Shown one piece after another: positions 61,372-64,000 of a DNA stretch of 64,000 nucleotides. Location of the stretch: the NCBI RefSeq assembly GCF_900182665.1, contig NZ_FXTL01000004.1:119170-183169 (forward strand). The letters run 5' to 3'. The translations under genes were made by a program, and so were the position numbers. This DNA comes from Propioniciclava tarda. Its GTDB lineage: Bacteria; Actinomycetota; Actinomycetes; Propionibacteriales; Propionibacteriaceae. The first letter of the stretch is position 1, and each line of letters opens with the position of its first letter. The notes below the pieces were generated by a model, which searched no databases, had not been told where the DNA came from, and saw only the letters and a list, made by a program, of their open reading frames with translations.

Positions 61372-63212
61372 GAAGCCTCCTCGGCGATGACGGTCAACAG
61401 GTGGGCAGAGAACCTGCTCGGCGAAATCGGCTGGCCCTTGACCCAGGTGTAGGGCTGGGCGTCCACTAAGTAGCGGGCGCGCAGCACGGTCAGCAACTGT
61501 CCGGTGTTCATCTCGGCGACGATGACGCGGCGGTAGCGCCGCAGCACCTCACCGGTGTTCGCGGGCAGCGGGTTGAGGTGGGTGAGGTGCGCGGTGGCGA
61601 CCTTGCCTCCCGCCGCCCGGACGCGCCGCGCGGCCGCGTCGATCGGACCCCACGTCGAGCCCCAGCCGACGACGAGCACGTCGGCGTCGGCGTCCGGGTC
61701 CTTGACGACGAGGTCAGGAACGGCGAGGGCGTCCACCTTGGCCTGCCGGAGCGCGATCATGCGCTCGTGGTTGTCGGGGTCGTTGCTGACGGCGCCGGTG
61801 AGGTCGGCCTTTTCGAGTCCGCCGATGCGGTGTTCGAGGCCGGCCGTCCCCGGGATCGCCCATGGCCGCGCGCCCTTGGCGTCGCGTCGGTAGGGCAGGA
61901 AGGTTCCGTTGACAAGGTCGGACGCCGTCGCGAACGTCGGCTCGATCGCCGGGAGGGTGGCCAGGTCGGGCACCAGCCAGGGCTCGGCGCCGTTGCCCAG
62001 GTAGCCGTCGCTGAGCAGGATGACGGGCGTCCGATGCTCGACGGCGATCCGGGCGGCCTCGTAGGCGGCGTGGAAGCAGTCGCCGGGTGAGGACGCCGCG
62101 ATGACCGGGAGGGGGGCCTCGCCGTGGCGTCCGTGCAGGGCCAGGTTCAGGTCGGACTGCTCGGTGCGCGTCGGCATGCCGGTGGACGGTCCGGCGCGTT
62201 GGACGTCGACGATCACGAGCGGAAGCTCGAGCATCACGGCGAGGCCGATCATCTCGGCCTTGAGGCTCATGCCCGGACCCGACGTCGACGTGACGCCGAG
62301 TTGGCCCGCATAGGACGCCCCGATGGCGGCGCCGATGGCGGCGATCTCGTCCTCGGCCTGGAAGGTCATGACGCCCTGGTCCTTCACGCCGGAGAGTTCG
62401 TTCAGGATGTCGGTCGCCGGCGTGATCGGGTAGGCGCCCAGGAACAGATCGAGGTCGGCCTTCGCTGCGGCGGACATGAGTCCGAGCGCGAGGGCCTTGT
62501 TGCCGCTGATCTGCCGGTAGGTGCCGGGCTTCGCGGGAGCCGGCGGCACCTCGTAGCGGACGGCCACCCCTTCGAGGGTCTCCCCGAGGGCGTAACCGGC
62601 GCGGAAGGCCGCGGCGTTGGCGTCCCGGATCGTCGGCTTGGACGCGAACTTGCGGTCCAGGTAGTCGAGCGTGCGCTCCGGCGCGCGCGAGAACAGCCAG
62701 CTGATAAGGCCCAACGCCAGCATGTTCTTGGTGCGGGCGGCCTCCTTGCGGGCGAGCCCGAGGCCGTCGGACGCGGCGATGGCGAGTCCGGTGAGGTCGA
62801 TCGCGTGGACGGTGTAGTCGGCCAGCGTGCCGTCGGTCAGGGGGTCGGTGGCATAGCCGACCTTGGCGAGGTTGCGGGTGGTGAACTCGCTGGCGTCCGT
62901 GATGAGGGTGCCGCCGCGGCGCAGGTCGGCGAGGTTCGCGCGCAGGGCGGCGGGGTTCATGGCGACGAGCACGTCGGGGGCGTCGCCGGGGGTGGTGATG
63001 TCGCTGCCGGCGAAGTGGAGCTGGAAGCTCGACACCCCGGCGACCGTGCCCTGGGGCGCCCGGATCTCGGCCGGGAAGGCCGGCAGGGTGGCGAAGTCGT
63101 TGCCGACGAAGACCGTGTCGGACGTGAACCGGTCGCCGGCCAGTTGCATGCCGTCGCCGGAGTCCCCGGCGAACCGGATCACCACGCGGTCGAGGGTCTT
63201 GAGTGTGGTCAC
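61368..63212 (-). CDS. korA: 2-oxoacid:ferredoxin oxidoreductase, fused gamma-alpha subunit (copy 2)
   Basis: A 614-residue paralogue of korA copy 1 with the same order: gamma domain (VVIRFAGDSGDGMQLAGDRF, RAPQGTVAGVSSFQLHFAG) then alpha domain (LFLGAYPITPATDILNELSG, QAEDEIAAIGAAIGASYAG, TSTSGPGMSLKAEMIGLA). The active-site surroundings differ from copy 1 (SGPGMSLKAEM against SGPGMCLKSEF), compatible with a different 2-oxoacid. GTG 63212 is the start. A short leader peptide ending in MCCWS is encoded 85 bp upstream, suggesting translation-coupled control by cysteine supply that copy 1 lacks. Confidence 0.93.
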   Translation of the reverse strand: MTTLKTLDRVVIRFAGDSGDGMQLAGDRFTSDTVFVGNDFATLPAFPAEIRAPQGTVAGVSSFQLHFAGSDITTPGDAPDVLVAMNPAALRANLADLRRGGTLITDASEFTTRNLAKVGYATDPLTDGTLADYTVHAIDLTGLAIAASDGLGLARKEAARTKNMLALGLISWLFSRAPERTLDYLDRKFASKPTIRDANAAAFRAGYALGETLEGVAVRYEVPPAPAKPGTYRQISGNKALALGLMSAAAKADLDLFLGAYPITPATDILNELSGVKDQGVMTFQAEDEIAAIGAAIGASYAGQLGVTSTSGPGMSLKAEMIGLAVMLELPLVIVDVQRAGPSTGMPTRTEQSDLNLALHGRHGEAPLPVIAASSPGDCFHAAYEAARIAVEHRTPVILLSDGYLGNGAEPWLVPDLATLPAIEPTFATASDLVNGTFLPYRRDAKGARPWAIPGTAGLEHRIGGLEKADLTGAVSNDPDNHERMIALRQAKVDALAVPDLVVKDPDADADVLVVGWGSTWGPIDAAARRVRAAGGKVATAHLTHLNPLPANTGEVLRRYRRVIVAEMNTGQLLTVLRARYLVDAQPYTWVKGQPISPSRFSAHLLTVIAEEAS

Positions 63213-63297
63213 GGGCGTGCTCTCATGCTGGGGCCGACGGGCGCGCAGCTGGGGGAGCCTGGTTGCCGGGCGACGGCCCGACGGGTGTGCGGGCGGG

Positions 63298-63384
63298 TCA
63301 GGACCAGCAACACATGGACGAACCGACGCGACCCAGGTCCACGTGGGGGCGTCCCACGAGGAGGGTGCTGGCTCGTCCGGTCAT
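63298..63384 (-). CDS. Probable cysteine-responsive leader peptide of korAB copy 2
   Basis: A 28-codon frame from ATG 63384 ending RPHVDLGRVGSSMCCWS at 63298, 85 bp before the korA start. The HVDLxRVxSxxC pattern followed by consecutive Cys codons is that of the short actinobacterial leader peptides placed upstream of sulfur-assimilation and cysteine-related genes, where ribosome stalling at Cys codons controls the downstream genes. Here it heads a ferredoxin-linked, Fe-S-dependent enzyme, which needs cysteine-derived sulfur. Ribosome-binding context is weak, and the hairpin or Rho site that would complete the attenuator was not identified. Confidence 0.65.
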   Translation of the reverse strand: MTGRASTLLVGRPHVDLGRVGSSMCCWS

Positions 63385-63766
63385 GGTGGTGACTGTACGT
63401 CGTGAGGGTGAATCTTCAACTTTCCGCGTCTCGGTGTTTGGGACGCCGTGTCTCGACGCTGGTTGGGCGCCACGTGTGCGGATTCCCGCGATCGGGTGGC
63501 ACCGAGTGGACGGAGGCTCGAGGTCGACGCGGCTGACGCGCACCCGCACGTCCTCAGCTGTCCAGGGCTAGGCAGCGAGACCGGCTGTGATGTTCGAGGC
63601 GATGCAGTCGGGCGCGGGGATCCTCTACGTACGGCATAGGGAGCAGTTGGCCGTACGGTTTCCAGGGTCGCGGCGAAACTGCCGACGATCAACCTTCGCC
63701 ATTCGGCGGAACCGACTCCTATCCGCGGCCATCTCAGCTCAGGCAGACTCAGGGCAGGTGAGCTGA
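63385..63766. other. Region upstream of the leader peptide, no gene recognised
   Basis: Presumed promoter and upstream DNA of korAB copy 2, then sequence with a lower apparent GC and no GGACGC/GCGTCC word after about 63446. Short GTACGG words repeat near 63627-63660. No coding frame is convincing. Confidence 0.5.
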
Positions 63767-63949
63767 ATGATTGAATTGCGCTTAGAGGTCGACAAAGGGC
63801 GTGAGGCACTGGCCGAGCGCTTCTTTGACGCGGGCCAACGCCTTCTCAGTTCGTTGGATTCCCTTGCCGACACGAGCAATAATCAAATCCTGTGGATGGG
63901 TGGGGCTAGGAGCCTGCTGAACAATCCGTCCGCGAGTCCGCCGCGTTGA
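63767..63949 (+). CDS. Hypothetical small protein at the right edge
   Basis: A 60-residue frame from ATG 63767 with GGGCAGGTGAGCTGA upstream. It reads MIELRLEVDKGREALAERFF, then a helical segment and a Ser/Pro-rich tail. The base composition is less GC-biased than the rest of the window and third positions are not strongly G/C, unlike genes further left. It may be real, the start of a foreign segment, or chance. Confidence 0.35.
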   Translation: MIELRLEVDKGREALAERFFDAGQRLLSSLDSLADTSNNQILWMGGARSLLNNPSASPPR

Positions 63950-64000
63950 TCGGTTCTGGGCTGGAATTGTTGGGTTGTGCAGGGTGAGTCGAGTCCGCAG

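Overview
The window is high-GC (roughly 70% by eye), densely packed bacterial DNA with short intergenic gaps, many GTG starts and overlapping stop/start pairs. Gene content points to an actinobacterium, probably in or near the Propionibacteriales: paired KorA/KorB 2-oxoacid:ferredoxin oxidoreductases, a DesA3-type desaturase with its ferredoxin reductase, a DinB/DUF664 protein of the mycothiol-associated type, three-domain LigD, a MocR-type PdxR facing pdxST, actinobacterial-type Lhr and a PASTA-less Ser/Thr kinase. Species-level placement is not possible from the sequence alone. No tRNA, rRNA, CRISPR array, insertion sequence or phage gene was recognised.

Layout. 1-2963 is a minus-strand selenium-cofactor cluster (class V aminotransferase/cysteine desulfurase cut by the window edge, YqeB, YedF, SelD). 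3.0-7.4 kb holds a decapitated glycosyltransferase, a glycerol-1-phosphate dehydrogenase and a serine hydrolase. 7.7-10.7 kb is korAB copy 1, followed by the acyl-CoA desaturase/reductase pair (11.0-13.2 kb). 13.4-15.6 kb is a two-component system with a tiny secreted Trp-rich disulfide-type peptide. 15.7-23 kb has an old yellow enzyme, a secreted 5'-nucleotidase, a sirtuin, an AhpD-like protein and tdh-kbl (threonine to glycine plus acetyl-CoA). 23-26.2 kb is LigD and a Pro-rich protein; 26.3-32.8 kb has glycerate kinase, a DinB-like protein, an APH-type kinase and the pdxT-pdxS/pdxR vitamin B6 locus. 33-44.3 kb has a membrane Ser/Thr kinase, an M3 peptidase, an AbiEi/DUF559-like protein, a FlK-like thioesterase, Nei, a lipoprotein, an MFS carrier, a DUF4405 membrane protein and a methyltransferase. 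44.4-51.5 kb has Lhr and an unusual caspase-like protein with a TIG-like domain. 51.7-60 kb holds membrane proteins, a diiron ferritin-like protein, an FMN reductase, small secreted and DUF proteins and a ferric-reductase-like flavoprotein. 60.3-63.2 kb is korAB copy 2, preceded by a probable cysteine-responsive leader peptide. The last ~550 bp differ in composition.

Two genome-scale signals run through the window. First, the hexamer GGACGC/GCGTCC is strongly over-represented on both strands (about 29 in the first 3 kb by hand count against about 5 expected). It is nearly absent from the histidine kinase gene and from the right end. Second, several families of short palindromic repeats (REP/REPIN-like) fill intergenic gaps. 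They have also entered coding sequence in-frame at the domain linkers of LigD and Lhr, probably yqeB, and the pdxS-pdxT junction.
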